From positions 62,001 to 126,000 of the forward strand of contig CANTFK010000891.1 in assembly GCA_947646735.1 (NCBI GenBank): a stretch of 64,000 nucleotides of DNA. The letters run 5' to 3'. Shown piece after piece: positions 32,326 to 43,197 of the stretch; the first letter of the stretch is position 1; every line of letters begins with the position of its first letter. A model generated the notes under the pieces. That model saw only the letters and a list, made by a program, of their open reading frames with translations, did not search any database and was not told the DNA's origin. Source of the DNA: Peronospora farinosa (lineage: Eukaryota; Oomycota; Peronosporomycetes; Peronosporales; Peronosporaceae). The position numbers and the translations under genes were made by a program.

Positions 32326-33670
32326 GGTGCTCCAACTTGTCTTGGCATCTGCCGAGGAGATAGTAAATCTCTCGGAGATGACGTGGGATCTGTTCCTGTC
32401 CGAACTAAAGGAAGGAAAGATCCACGAGATAGTCGCACCAGTTCCAAAAGAGAACGTGGTTGACTGTTGCTCTTCATCCACAATGGATAAGAGCGTCTTG
32501 GAGACCGACAAAAAGAAACGGTTTGCTGCTCAAGGCTGGGATGCCTTGAAGGACAGCCCGTTCTATGATGTTCTGTGGGAACACCGTGATGTGTTTCCAG
32601 CAGAAGTGCCGAGCCGCCTACCGGCTGATAGGGGCATCAGGCACGAGATTGACCTGGAGCCTGGCACCAAGTATTGTGTGACCAGGCAATGGCCGTTGTC
32701 GAAGGAACAAGTCGATTACATCGATGAGTTCTTCGACAAGCGAGCTAAGGCGGGACATGTACGTGAGAGCAAGTCGCCTCATTGCAGCCCGACCTTCTGT
32801 GTGCGTAAAGCCACGGGTGGATGGCGCGTGGTTCATGCTTATAATAAGCTGAACACGGCCACCTTTCCGGCTCAAACGCCGATCCCGCGGAAAGATGTTT
32901 TGTTGAACTCCATGGGAAAGTCAACTATCTTTTCCGCGTTGGATCTGAAGGATGGCTACTATCAGGTTCTCATGAGAGATACCGATGTAGCCAAAACGGC
33001 AGTAAGCAACCCAAGCGGTATGCTATGGGAGTGGCTTGTGATGCTACAAGGGTTGAAAATGCTCCGGCAACATTCAACCAGTATTGGCTCACGTGATGGT
33101 CAGCACCGTGCCTACGCGCCCCATTACTTTGACGATGTATTCGTGCATAGTAGGGCGGAGGACGGTCTAAGCGCGATAGAGTCGCACAAGCGTCATTTAG
33201 ACGCTGTGTTGCAGACTCTGGGTGACGCCCAATTATACGTGAACTTGCAAAAGTGCGTAATAGGAGTCCCCGAGATACCGGTACTGGGCTGCATCGTAGG
33301 TGCACATGGTGTACGAGCAGACCCAGAAAAGGTAAAGGCTGTAAAGGATTGGCCAGTCCCACGTCATGTGAAGGATCTGCGCCAATTCCTTGGGCTCGCT
33401 AATTACTTGCATAAGTACATCAAGAATTATGCGGAGCAGACTAAGCCATTGTCTGACCTTTTAAAAAAGGATACAGAATGGACTTGGTCAAAGGAACAAG
33501 AAGATGCGTTCACTTCAGTGAAGCAATCTCTTGTAGAGGCACCGGTCTTGGCATTGCCAGACCCTTTAGCGTCGTCTGCGATGCAAGCAATTTTGCAATC
33601 GGCAGCGCGCTCATGCAGAAGGATGACGAAGGCATTGACCGTGTCATTTCTTATCAGTCTCGGCTTTTAA
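32231..33670 (+). pseudogene. Reverse transcriptase of element 2
   Basis: RT blocks in order: HEIDLEPGTKYCVTRQWPLS, GWRVVHAYNKLN, FSALDLKDGYYQV, then the catalytic YFDDVFVHS (about 33126-33152), RQFLGLANYLHKYI and KPLSDLLKKD. Between about 33040 and 33110 the protein is out of register while the flanks are in one frame, so two small compensating indels have scrambled the block that precedes YFDD. The useful frame ends near 33570; RNase H continues in another frame (open from 33478). Confidence 0.85.
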
Positions 33671-35330
33671 AAGCTGCCGAGCTGAATTACCCTGTGCATG
33701 ACAAGGAGCTACTTTCAATTAAGTATGCCCTTGTGAAGTTTCGGGTGCACCTCTTGGGCACCGAACCTTTTGTGGTTTATACGGATCACGCATCACTGCG
33801 GACCGCTATAAATTCACCGCACCTCTCGCCGAGAATGGCAAGATGGCTAACATTCTTCTCTGAATTTAATTTCAAAGTTGAATATAAGCCGGGTAAGTCG
33901 AATTTCTTGGCTGACGCGTTATCGCGCAGACCAGACTTCGAGGCAAGACACCAAGATAGTGTGTCTCGTGCGAAAGCACAAGTTGAGTCGTCAACATTGG
34001 CAGCCATGAAGGCGTACCATGTGACGAGCTCAATGGCCTCCGATATCAAGGAGTGTTACAGTCAGGACGAACATTGTCGCCTGATGTTGGATCATTTTTG
34101 TGGACAAAAGGTTACCCTTCCGTCGCACCTCAAAGCGAAACTAAATCGCTTTAGTTACAGTGATGGCCTGTTATGGCATCAACTGTCACCCTGTGATCCC
34201 TTGAGAATCTATGTCCCTCATGACACAGATCTCAAGCTGATGATACTTCACGAGTGTCATGATGCGCCATCTAGTGGGCATCTGGGCCGTGAAAAGACAT
34301 TCTTACGAGTGTCAGAGGAATTTTGGTGGCCCCACCTATATCGGTGAGTGGCCAACTATATTCGCTCTTGTGAAGAGTGTCAGCGCATAAAGCCTGCACC
34401 TTCAAACAGTGCGCCACTGAAGCCACTGCCGATTCCAACTGAATGTTGAAAGTCGGTCAGTTTGGACTTCATGTTTGGCTTACCGCCTGACCATAAAGGC
34501 AGGACGGGGCTCGTCGTCTTTGTAGACAGACTGAGCAAGATGGTGCATTTGGCACCATGTAGCACCAAGATCTCAGGAAAAGAGGCTGCCCTCTTGTTCC
34601 TGGATCACGTGTATCGACTACACGGGATGCCCGAGTCCATAGTATCGGACCGGGATCCGCGTTTTACGTCGGGTTTTTGGCGACATGTGTTCGAGCTGCT
34701 GGGTAGCAAGCTCCACATGTCAACCGCTGATCATCCCCAGACCGATGGCCAAACAGAACGGGCCAATCGAGTCGTGGCGGATGTGTTGCGTACAATAGCG
34801 ACTCCCAAAGAATGGAGCAAGCAATTGCCATTCGTGTAGTTCGCTATTAATAAAAGTGTTCACGCCAGTACGGGTGAAACACCGTTTTACATTAACGGAC
34901 TGCGTCATCCTCGAACGCCAGTCTTGTTTTTACGCAGCCCGAGTCTTAGTGGTGGAGGGCCCCTCACTTCGCTCGGTGCGAATGCCAAAGAGGGCCAAGG
35001 TTGACCTAGTGACACTGCTACTTTAGCAGTGGTCACGACACCTACAGGTGTCACAACGGAGGCACGGCAAGAAATGCCAGTGCTCCTTGACGATGACACT
35101 ATAGTGTTATCAACAGCGTCGACCCATGAACGACCTCTTGGAGGCGTCATAGGCGAGCTGGATGCTAAAAGCGTGAGCGAAGCTCAGCGCTTTGTGGATG
35201 AGCGATTAGCCATCACACGTAAAGTCTGTGACGCGATGGCAAGCGCACAGGACAAAAAAAACAATATGCAGACCAGCATGGTCGCAAAAACAATGAACAC
35301 TTTAGTGTGGGGGACAAAGTGCTATTAAGT
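33550..35330 (+). pseudogene. RNase H and integrase of element 2 with four in-frame stops
   Basis: RNase H: SVVCDASNFAIGSALMQ, NYPVHDKELLSIKYAL and VVYTDHASL carry the catalytic Asp-Glu-Asp. Integrase: zinc-binding HECHDAPSSGHLG to CEECQ, then core Asp in SLDFMFG, Asp in SDRDPRF, Glu in DGQTERANR. Stops in the same frame: TGA 34345-34347, TGA 34447-34449, TAG 34837-34839, TGA 35002-35004. The three TGA codons stand where Trp is usual in related integrases or fits the context. The tail (AQDKKNNMQTSMVAK) stops at about 35328. Confidence 0.8.
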
Positions 35331-36112
35331 ACTGCTACCCTACCTAAACATGCAATTTCTGTACTACCTGGTGGTACTACTAAGCTATTGCCCCGATTCA
35401 TTGGGCCCTTTACAGTGGTTGAAGAAGTTGGAGACCTAAATTATAGGCTCACTCTCCCACCGTATATGAAGACGCACCCCGTATTTTACGTGGGTCGTCT
35501 GAAATGGTATGTTGATCCAGAAGAGATCACATATCCGCATCGGTCTGACGAGACCGATGGTGACGCCGACTGTGAGTCGAGCGTCGCGACCGATCAGGCG
35601 ACAAGGAAGCCGAGAGGCTCCCCGTATACGAACGAGGCGATAGAGGACTCGGTGATCGAGGAGGAATCCGCGATTGACGCGGGTCTCTCATCACCAGTCG
35701 CTCTAAGATGTCCAAACGGGTCTTCAGGCGGTCATATCTCTCGCCCTCACATCACACAGATCCGAGGTCAGTCGCGAGACTTGACTCTCGAGATCTGTCA
35801 CCTGCCTCTTCAGCGCAGTGGACTCAGCCTGCGTCTGAAAAGCAGCAGGGTAGGCAGCCGCGAGTAGGTGGGCGTAATCGCCGCTCCTATCGGGCGCCAC
35901 CTGTGTTGGTGGACACGGATGGGAACACGCGCTTCCTTGTTGGAAGGCTGTTGGCCCACCGGTTTGTGAAGCGAAAGCTCCAAATCCTTGTCCAGTGGAA
36001 GGGTTACCCAACGAGCTTTGACTCGTGGGAGCCTGTGGACGCTTTGCGCGTTGACGTGCCTGGGCTGGTGGCTGCTTATGTGAAGCAGCACCAGCTGTCT
36101 TCTTTCTGCTAG
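35307..36112 (+). pseudogene. Integrase GPF/Y module and chromodomain of element 2
   Basis: Frame 0 from 35307 shows KLLPRFIGPFTVVEEVGDLNYRL (GPF/Y module) and FYVGRLKWY. A frame change at about 35.71 kb leads into frame 2 with the chromodomain: FLVGRLLAHRFVKRKLQILV..WKGYPTSFDSWEPV, stop TAG at 36110-36112. From 35724 on, the same DNA is open on the opposite strand as the end of the antisense ORF, so the chromodomain and the antisense protein overlap by about 390 bp. Confidence 0.8.
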
Positions 36113-36923
36113 GTCCGGAAGGACTAGCAGAAGAAGCGTGGCGAGAATTAATTGGGGGTCGCTTACCGCCCATAATTTCATGTGCACGCTTCATGGCGAA
36201 GCTGATTCGCTGCGACCGCTGTTTAGTTGCATCTTCTTGCAAGGTAACACGGCGCCGAAGTTCAGCTTCATAGTCGTCGGCTGTTTCGTTAGAACGCAGC
36301 ACGACTGGAATTGGGAAAGCACGACCAAGTGCTTTGCCCTGCTTTTTCCACACAGGAAAGACGCTATAGAATCTATGAGCGTCTATAGTGGCACGCTGTA
36401 AAAGCGCTGCGCTAGACCCATGCGAGTTCATCCACTCAGATGGAGGTGGCATTGGTTGCAAGCCACCACTCACGTAGCCGCCCTCGCGACGGCGGGCTAG
36501 TGAGGCCGAAGGTGTACTTGGTGGAGCTTTAAGCTCACACTCAGCTGCTCCATTATGGATTGTCAAGACATCAGCTTGAGGAGTTACATCTGACTGAGTC
36601 GCGACTACTCCTTTCGAAGTAGCGTGCTCAGTCTTAGTCGCTGCGCTCGTAGGCGCAGACGACGAGGCGTTACCTTCGCTTGTAGGAAGCATAGATGCTT
36701 CCTCAAGGACGGGTGTCTCAAATGATGGGGACATATTTCCCATCAATGCACTATGCTCATCGCCACTTTGGGGTGATGGCAGTGGTGTGGTCTCATTGTA
36801 GTCAACAATGAGAGATGGATCTTCATCCACATTATCGTGAGATGGAAGATTCACCCCAGTGCCTGACGCACTTTGCGACGGCTGCGATAAATCGCGGCGC
36901 GTGCGCTTAGTGCTGGACTGCAT
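35724..36923 (-). CDS. Intact antisense ORF of element 2, 399 aa, coiled-coil C-terminus, function unknown
   Basis: ATG at 36923, no stop until 35724, although every sense domain of the same element is broken. The N-terminal half is Ser/Thr/Pro-rich. Residues about 180-265 form an ordered-looking block (FYSVFPVWKKQGKALGRAFP, VVLRSNETADDYEAELRRRV, SFAMKRAHEIMGGKRPP). A basic Gln/Ala-rich linker follows, and the end is a short coiled coil (ALKRQVTDLESQVSRLTSDL). It starts about 140 bp inside the 3' LTR border, and TATA-like sequence (TTTATAAA at about 37000-37045 in plus) lies just upstream of its start. No known domain was recognised. It could encode a DNA- or RNP-associated accessory protein, or be a fortuitous frame. 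Confidence 0.6.
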   Translation of the reverse strand: MQSSTKRTRRDLSQPSQSASGTGVNLPSHDNVDEDPSLIVDYNETTPLPSPQSGDEHSALMGNMSPSFETPVLEEASMLPTSEGNASSSAPTSAATKTEHATSKGVVATQSDVTPQADVLTIHNGAAECELKAPPSTPSASLARRREGGYVSGGLQPMPPPSEWMNSHGSSAALLQRATIDAHRFYSVFPVWKKQGKALGRAFPIPVVLRSNETADDYEAELRRRVTLQEDATKQRSQRISFAMKRAHEIMGGKRPPINSRHASSASPSGPSRKKTAGAASHKQPPAQARQRAKRPQAPTSQSSLGNPSTGQGFGAFASQTGGPTAFQQGSACSHPCPPTQVAPDRSGDYAHLLAAAYPAAFQTQAESTALKRQVTDLESQVSRLTSDLCDVRARDMTA

Positions 36924-37063
36924 GGGTGCCTTTGCAGGCTACCCATCAGCCTTACCACGTTTCGGTGGCATGAGTACTGAGCAGACTAAACGGCGCGTTT
37001 ATAAACGGCTCGCCAGTCTCTCTGTCTCTTAGGCGATGTTTTATAAAATGTAAACATCGTTCT

Positions 37064-37077
37064 AAAACGGGGGATGG
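37064..37077 (+). promoter_or_regulatory. Polypurine tract of element 2
   Basis: AAAACGGGGGATGG lies directly before the first base of the 3' LTR, the place where plus-strand synthesis is primed. It has two pyrimidine interruptions. Confidence 0.6.
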
Positions 37078-37682
37078 TGTGACAGGGTACCTAGTTACAC
37101 GTAAACATTAAGTAATATACTTAATGTTTGGTCTAAAAGTATCCATGATTACTTTTGACCAGTCACTTGGGTGCGACACACAAATGTGATCCACCCTCGT
37201 GAATGTGATATCCATTGATGGATTCACATGAGAAGGGATGACGCTAGTTGAAGCTAGGCATCACGACGTCTCAGAAGGACGTCAGTTGCGATCTTAAGTC
37301 TAGATTTAAGATCATGCGACAGGATACGCTTCTAAAGAGTCGCGTATCCGATCTATATATATATATATATATAGCCAATCAGTAGTTAAACATATATTTA
37401 GTTATAATTAATTAAATATATATCAGTCTTGAATTTCCTTAAACAAACACACCACGCACGAGAAGTTGAAAGACTTCTGCGTGACGTCGGTGTTCTAAGT
37501 GTTAAGAAGCTCGTTGCACTCTCGCTTAAGCGAGAGGCAACTGGTGGTACGACTGCTTAAGCAGTCGACCAACCTCCCAACCACCCTCGCACGCGAAGGT
37601 AAGACGGTATAACCGCTTCCTCGCTTGTGCATAAGGTGTGTGCTCGTAGTACGAGGCAACTTCGTAGAAGTGCCCGTCTACA
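37078..37682 (+). repeat. 3' LTR of element 2
   Basis: Begins TGTGACAGGG and ends GTCTACA. Co-linear with the 5' LTR and free of the SINE-like insertion. It contains the 21-bp palindrome at 37105-37125 and the 24-bp palindrome at 37290-37313 (one mismatch here). Flank after the end is CATTG/ATTGC, which does not repeat the CGCTC before the 5' LTR. Confidence 0.85.
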
Positions 37683-37891
37683 CATTGCATCACGCACATA
37701 GCGTAAGACATTCAGTCGCGTTTCGAGAATTCTCTTACCTGTTTCTTAACAGTACCAGGGCTGACATCAGCAAGTCAACTGGAGCTTTCTCCCCCACCAA
37801 GCCCTGAACCACGGAGTGTCAGCGTTAACGGAACGCGCGGATGCGTGATGCCGTTCGCATAGAACGGAGTATAGCCAGTAGAGACGTGTAC

Positions 37892-38205
37892 CTAATTATT
37901 GAGTGCGAAACTCAACAACAGGTAGTATAGAGCTCCAATGCCAAGGCGTATGAGCACAAAAGCTGTGTGGAATATCCTTTTAGCTACACGATTAACGCGT
38001 TTGGCTTGACCATCGGTCTGGGAGGATCCGTTGTGAACATGTCCAATCTTATGCCTAGCATTTGGAAGATGGACTTCCAAAACTTACCGGTGAATCGAGG
38101 GTTACAGTCACAAGCAATTACCACAGGTGAGCCATGTTGGCATACCACTCGATCGAGAAACATCTGCGATGTACCTTCACCATTAATCAAGCTCAACATT
38201 GACAA
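37892..38205 (-). pseudogene. Integrase core relic of another Gypsy element
   Basis: On the minus strand a fragment reads FLDRVVCQHGSPVVIACDCNPRFTGKF, then in another frame SQTDGQAKRVNRVAKRI. These are the second Asp region and the catalytic-Glu region of a Gypsy integrase. The Glu is Lys in this copy (DGQAKRV instead of DGQTERA), the frame shifts between the parts, and both ends are missing. It abuts the 3' end of element 2. Confidence 0.75.
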
Positions 38206-38895
38206 TACATTATATGCATAATTTATGGTGTAAGCATGTACTTATGAATATCATTTTTTCAACGTCGGGTAACCCCATTATTATCATCAGCGTAGACTTC
38301 GCGCACAGAATGACAAGTACACACCCTAGTAGTTATTTATATCACGTAGAACCATTTGATGGACGACACGGTCATCCAGTCATCAGTGTATGTTTTACTT
38401 AGTACTACGATATTGGTTATTGACCCATAACCGATAAGGTACGGTATTACCGATACTCATCCTACCGCCCACACTTAATACCGACAAGTATAAAGTTTGC
38501 ATTGTATGCATATGGTTCTTCAACCGTCGTGTACCCCCATTACAGTCTTATACCCGTGCATGAAGCACTATTTCTTCTCGAATAAGACCAAGAAATAAGC
38601 TGCAACGAAAGTGTAGCATTGCTGGACAAAGCTTAGTCGCAGCTGAATTTAATATACTTGTCCAGTCAATGAGTCATGGCATTGGTTATCTTCGTGTGAT
38701 ACTATAACATCGGTACAGCTCTAGATAGTGATTCCTCTAGATAGTGATAAAAACCGGATAAATATAAACAGTGTTGCATTGGTCAATTCAAAGGAATAAT
38801 CGACGTGTTTTCCACCAATTGAGGCGGACATTATCCGCTTCTCCCCCTCTTTCTGTAGATACGACGAAAGATCATCACGAGTAACATCCAGAATT
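38206..38895. other. Spacer upstream of the proteasome gene
   Basis: AT-rich with two degenerate direct copies of a stretch with ATAT..TTCAAC(C)GTCG..ACCCCATTA at about 38250-38285 and 38508-38548, perhaps remains of an old LTR. The last 200 bp must hold the proteasome promoter. Confidence 0.35.
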
Positions 38896-39802
38896 ATGTC
38901 CAGACGATACGACGGCCGCACGACCACCTTTTCCCCAGAAGGTCTGCTATGTGTATGTTATCTGCAGTAATGCTGCTCTGCTATCTAACGTAGTACTACA
39001 TATGGACCTGATGACGAATAGGTCGCCTCTTCCAGGTGGAGTACGCAATGGAGGCCATTAATAATGCCGGATCAGCCGTTGGAATTCTTGCCAAGGACGG
39101 CATTGTCATTGCAGGTTCGTAAAGTGCATATTGTCTTACTATTTTTGGATGTGTACTTAGAGGCGTACGTTTCTTGTTGACATTACAGCGGAAAAGAAGA
39201 CGGTGTCGAAGCTGCTGACGCCTAGTAAGACAAGTGAGAAGACTATCAAGCTGGATGACCACCTGATCTGCGCCGTGGCCGGTTTGACTGCTGACGCCAA
39301 TATCCTCGTGAACTACGCGCGTCTATCGGCGCAGCGCTACGAGCTAGCGTACCAGGAGAAGGAGCCGTGCGAGCAGTTGGTACAGACCATTTGCAACTAC
39401 AAGCAGGCGTACACACAATTTGGGGGTCAGCGTCCATTTGGTGTGTCATTTTTGTATGCTGGATGGGACCGCCACCATGGCTTCCAGTTGTACCACAGCG
39501 ACCCTAGTGGAAACTATGGCGGATGGAAGGCCACTGCTATCGGTGCCAACAACCGCGCCGCTAAGAGCATGCTCAAGAGTGATTACGAGGAGGATATGAC
39601 GGTGGAAGAGGCACTGACGTTCTCGGTGAAGGTTATGAACAAGACCATGGACGCGGCCACCCCCACAGCAGAGAAGCTTGAGTTCATGACGGTCACGCAG
39701 AACGCCGATGGAAAGATCGTGCACCGCCAATTGACGGAGAAGGAGACGAAAGAACTGCTGCAGAAGGCAGCTGCGGACACGGCTGCCTCAGGTGACATGT
39801 AA
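38896..39802 (+). CDS. PSMA4: 20S proteasome alpha subunit type 4 (alpha3)
   Basis: Three exons 38896-38941, 39022-39114, 39189-39802, phases closing to 250 aa. The alpha-subunit N-terminal signature [26 protein letters not shown] spans intron 1 and is nearly the same as in human PSMA4 (MSRRYDSRTT). Later hallmarks [27 protein letters not shown] and [12 protein letters not shown] are type-4 specific. The subunit is part of the outer alpha ring of the 20S core and is not itself catalytic. The C-terminal Lys/Glu tail of animals is shorter here. Start is fixed by the conserved MSRRYD. Introns are 80 and 74 bp. Confidence 0.95.
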
Positions 39803-41117
39803 GCAGCATGTCCCTAAGCACTTTACTAGTGGAGCAAAGTATGCTACCAAACTTTTGACGTTCAATAGAAAAGTCTTGGATAAATGCCTCTACTAAAGGA
39901 AGACCAAAAAAAGAAGACAAACAGAACAGGATTTGATTAGTTACCGCATGCTATGCCTGATGCCTTTTTTGGCTGCACCTGTTGGTGCGCAAGCGGTGGC
40001 GGCTACAACTTTGCCTGTGTCATTCAGCTCCGTACAGAGTATCTGACAGTATTGGTCCGATATCATGAAACGTCGCGACAAGCGCAAATGCAACGCGATC
40101 CAGATCTAGACGTTATCGCAGCAATATGCATTCTGTAGCTTCATAGCCGACTTATCGTTGTCCTTCTACAGTTTGCGCGTTCCAAAAGAGTCGATCGTCC
40201 CACGTTCAATCAACTGTTAGCACGATGCCGAAATGAAGTAAGCGCACTGCTGTACTAAACTCAAAGCACCCGTACCCGGCTAACGTTGTCGATGATGATT
40301 TTAATGGGTATTTGACTCACTCCATGTGACATGGGCGTCTCCAACCTAGAGGTATGCTTTCCATAAGCGAGTTCAGCGTCGAATTAAGAGCGCCATGGCG
40401 CACTCTGCGTCTGCTACTTGTACTTGACCAGGAAATGCGGCAATCGTGATGACGGCTGAGATGTACCGTTTGCATGTGATGCTATCGTCGTATATGAAAA
40501 CGTTAAATTTATTTCCTTGAGACCGGAACGCGCTAAGCTCGTGCTGCGCCAATTTCCCAAGCGCGGCGCGAGGCGCTCCGGTCTGTGAACCCACACAGCT
40601 TATTCTACTGCCGCGCCATCAGCCCGTACACGATCGACATTGTTCACGTCACGAGCTGAACTATCGAAAGGATCTATTCTGTATTCATCTCCGTTTTTTC
40701 TAATCATGCTATACAGGTGATTGTTTGTCTACATGTCATTTCCTGATACTCCACGCGGGTCTTCCTTGCGCACATCGTCTAACATTTTTTTTCCATGCGT
40801 CGTATGGCATCGTATTTAAAGTGGATCGACGGATACATTGTTGCAGCTACAACAACAGCGAGAGTGTTGGTTTCGATGCATCGGCTGCAGCAGATTATCA
40901 ATCGTCTCATTCTGCGACATACAGGCTTGATGACTTACTTTTTCGTGACGTATTTGATGCTCAACTTTGTCTTAAAGTTGCAGCAAGGCTTTGAAGGAGC
41001 AAAAAAGTGCTTTTTTACATTACTGCTTTACCAAAAATAAACCGGTATTCAGCTAGCGCGGAATCGAGGTTGAAGTTGAAGTCCATAGGAGTGATTGTCA
41101 TTCAACATTTTGACGCC
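39803..41117. other. Intergenic, one doubtful short ORF
   Basis: 1.3 kb between the proteasome gene and SPO11. At 40795-41040 (plus) an ATG opens 81 codons with one hydrophobic stretch (MTYFFVTYLMLNFVL), possibly a small membrane protein; no homology is recognised and support is weak. The rest shows nothing. Confidence 0.3.
41098..41111 (+). promoter_or_regulatory. Oomycete initiator-like element of SPO11
   Basis: TCATTCAACATTTT matches the core of the oomycete initiator TCATTYYNCAWTTT with one mismatch. It lies 6 bp before ATG 41118, in line with the very short 5' leaders of oomycete genes, and supports that start. Confidence 0.5.
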
Positions 41118-43140
41118 ATGGCAACAGGACGCAAGCAAGAAGAAGCAACAGCGACTGGATGGTCTCGAGAAGAGGTGAAAAGGAGGGAAATCTCATTGTT
41201 ATACGCAGAATACAGTGACAGATGGGATTTTATACTTGATCATGGCAGGTCTTGCACCATATTGAATTGTTGGCAGCCGAGTTCTTAAAGTGCCTATCAG
41301 TACGGCCCACGTTGTAGATGCTAAGTCATATATATAGAGAGAGTTTGATATAAAAACTTGAATTGTACAGGACGGAAAGGTGCTAAATCTGGAAGCTGTA
41401 AGCAAATGTTGTGATCTATGCGTCGTCATGAAACGTTTTGCTGACTTTTTTCTGTAAAGTTGAAGCGCAGTTCGTCCGCGATGATCTACGACCGCAAGAA
41501 GCAGCAACAGTTTCACGGCAACGAGACGCGCTTGATCAGACTTGTATTAGCTGATTTTTTCATTACTTTATATTTTCTCCGTTACTCAGCTCACGGTATG
41601 TACAGAACCGACAAGGAGGCAGGCGATACACGGGGATCTGGTTGATTCTGCAGACGGTACATGCTCTGTTAACACAAAATAAAACAGCAACACAGGTATG
41701 TACTTGCTATCGTGGACAATGCCATGTCTCTATTGCAACTCCTGACTTTTGCTGGGCTGTGGCTACGCTGCAGCGAGATGTTTACTATTTGCACCCGTTT
41801 TTCAAAGGCCAAAGCGAAGCCGACGAAGCAATTCTAGGTAACAACCTTTCTGGGTTGTTGTGCTTCTTCTCTGTACCGAGATAAGGTACTAAACATTTTG
41901 CTCGCAGACACTGGAAGTATCTTAGGTGTTCCAAGAGGATGCATGAATATTGTCGGCGCGACTAAAGGATTTTTCACTGGAAACATAAGCATCTTAGTAT
42001 GTCTTCACAAATATGAATGGTTAATTGTGGGGCGATGGTTCATTGCTAACATCTTTGTGCACTTGAAGAGAGATGGCCAGTGGAGGCACTTTAGTAGCGG
42101 AGAAGAGGTGTCGATTACTCAAGAACTTTTGCAGCTAAAGTCAAGCGAGATGTATGCGATTCCTATCAATGGTCGAATATTGTAGAGCTTATTCCACTGA
42201 TTTGGTCCAGGCAAAGCAACGCAAAGTGCATTGTTGTGATTGAAAAGGATGGTAAGTTGAACTTAACTACATGGAGAATGTACTGATTGTAACGACTTGC
42301 GATGTACTGAAGGGATCTTCAATCGGTTGAGGTATACAGTGGTCGTTTGGGTGTGATATTGCTTTGATTTACCAGACATGATTCTCAAAACTAGAGAGGA
42401 CAAATTTTTTGAGACGATTCCAAGTATCTTAATCACCGGTCGTGGATTTCCAGATCTAGCCACAAGGTCTTCCATCACCTTGAAGCGTCATATCGTTTTG
42501 ATGTATCACCTTATTCGAAATACATTTGTGCCAGAATGTTCGTCAGCCTATTGAGTCGTGTTTTCGAACTTCCGGTTTTCGGTGTTTGCGATTGCAATCC
42601 ATTTGGTCTCTCGATCATGGTACGAAGACATACAGGATTGATCCATCAGTTTCTTTTGATAAATAACTCCTTTTTAGCTTACTTACAAATTAGGGTCAGC
42701 TCGGATGCCTTTGGAGTCGCTGCAATATGGTAAGATTAATTGGAGTGATATTCTCTGAATTGTCTTTCTAAGTCAATTTGGTATTCATTCATTAGCTGTC
42801 GACATTAAGTGGGTTGGCTTCCGTCCGTCACAAGCTGCACGCTTGGGCTTGCCTTCATCGTCCCTTAAGGCGCTGACACGAAAGGATATTGCCGTAGCGG
42901 ACTCCCTACTGCGTACCAGCTTCGTTCAGGTGGAGCCATGAAGATGACAACACATTTGACTATGCACACCAAATGACATGTTTGTGTCCACAGGCTAACG
43001 GTGCTTACAAGGAAGAAGTTGAAATGTGGCTCGGAGACTCGCTACCATGGAAAATTGAGCTCGAAGCTCTTCACTTCTTAGGGTTTACGTTTCTCACCTC
43101 TTTCCTTCAAGATTGTATCAAAAGGGGCAACTTCCTATGA
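41118..43140 (+). CDS. SPO11: SPO11 / topoisomerase VI subunit A family protein
   Basis: Fourteen-exon model, 348 aa: 41118-41174, 41249-41299, 41371-41397, 41460-41543, 41654-41695, 41774-41837, 41908-41996, 42069-42151, 42211-42251, 42376-42466, 42535-42619, 42678-42729, 42796-42929, 42994-43140. From 41460 on phases and motifs fit well; the first three exons are tentative. Family motifs: VLHHIELLAAEFL, catalytic Tyr in ATQRDVYYLHP, IVVIEKD (Toprim Glu), SILITGRGFPDLATR, VCDCNPFGLSIM (Toprim Asp; second position Asn), DIKWVGFRPSQ, and the C-terminal LEALHFLGFTFL..IKRGNFL. Makes meiotic double-strand breaks, so it is linked to the sexual cycle. Tiny exons down to 27 bp. Whether it is SPO11 proper or a TopVI-A (RHL2-like) paralogue is not settled. 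Confidence 0.88.
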
Positions 43141-43197
43141 GCAACAAGGAGGCTTTCGGTAACAAAGATGTCGTTCAGTTCGCATCAATTTAATTCT

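Noticed and set aside
40795..41040. 81-codon ORF with one membrane-like stretch as a real small gene
   Set aside because: No homology or promoter support, and it runs almost into SPO11. Kept only as a remark in the intergenic entry.
42069..42251. Apparent one-base frameshift in the SPO11 gene
   Set aside because: Read as a single exon the length is out of phase, but a 59-bp intron (42152-42210, GTATGC...CCAG) inside restores the phase exactly and keeps the QSNAKCIVVIEKD block, so no lesion is needed.
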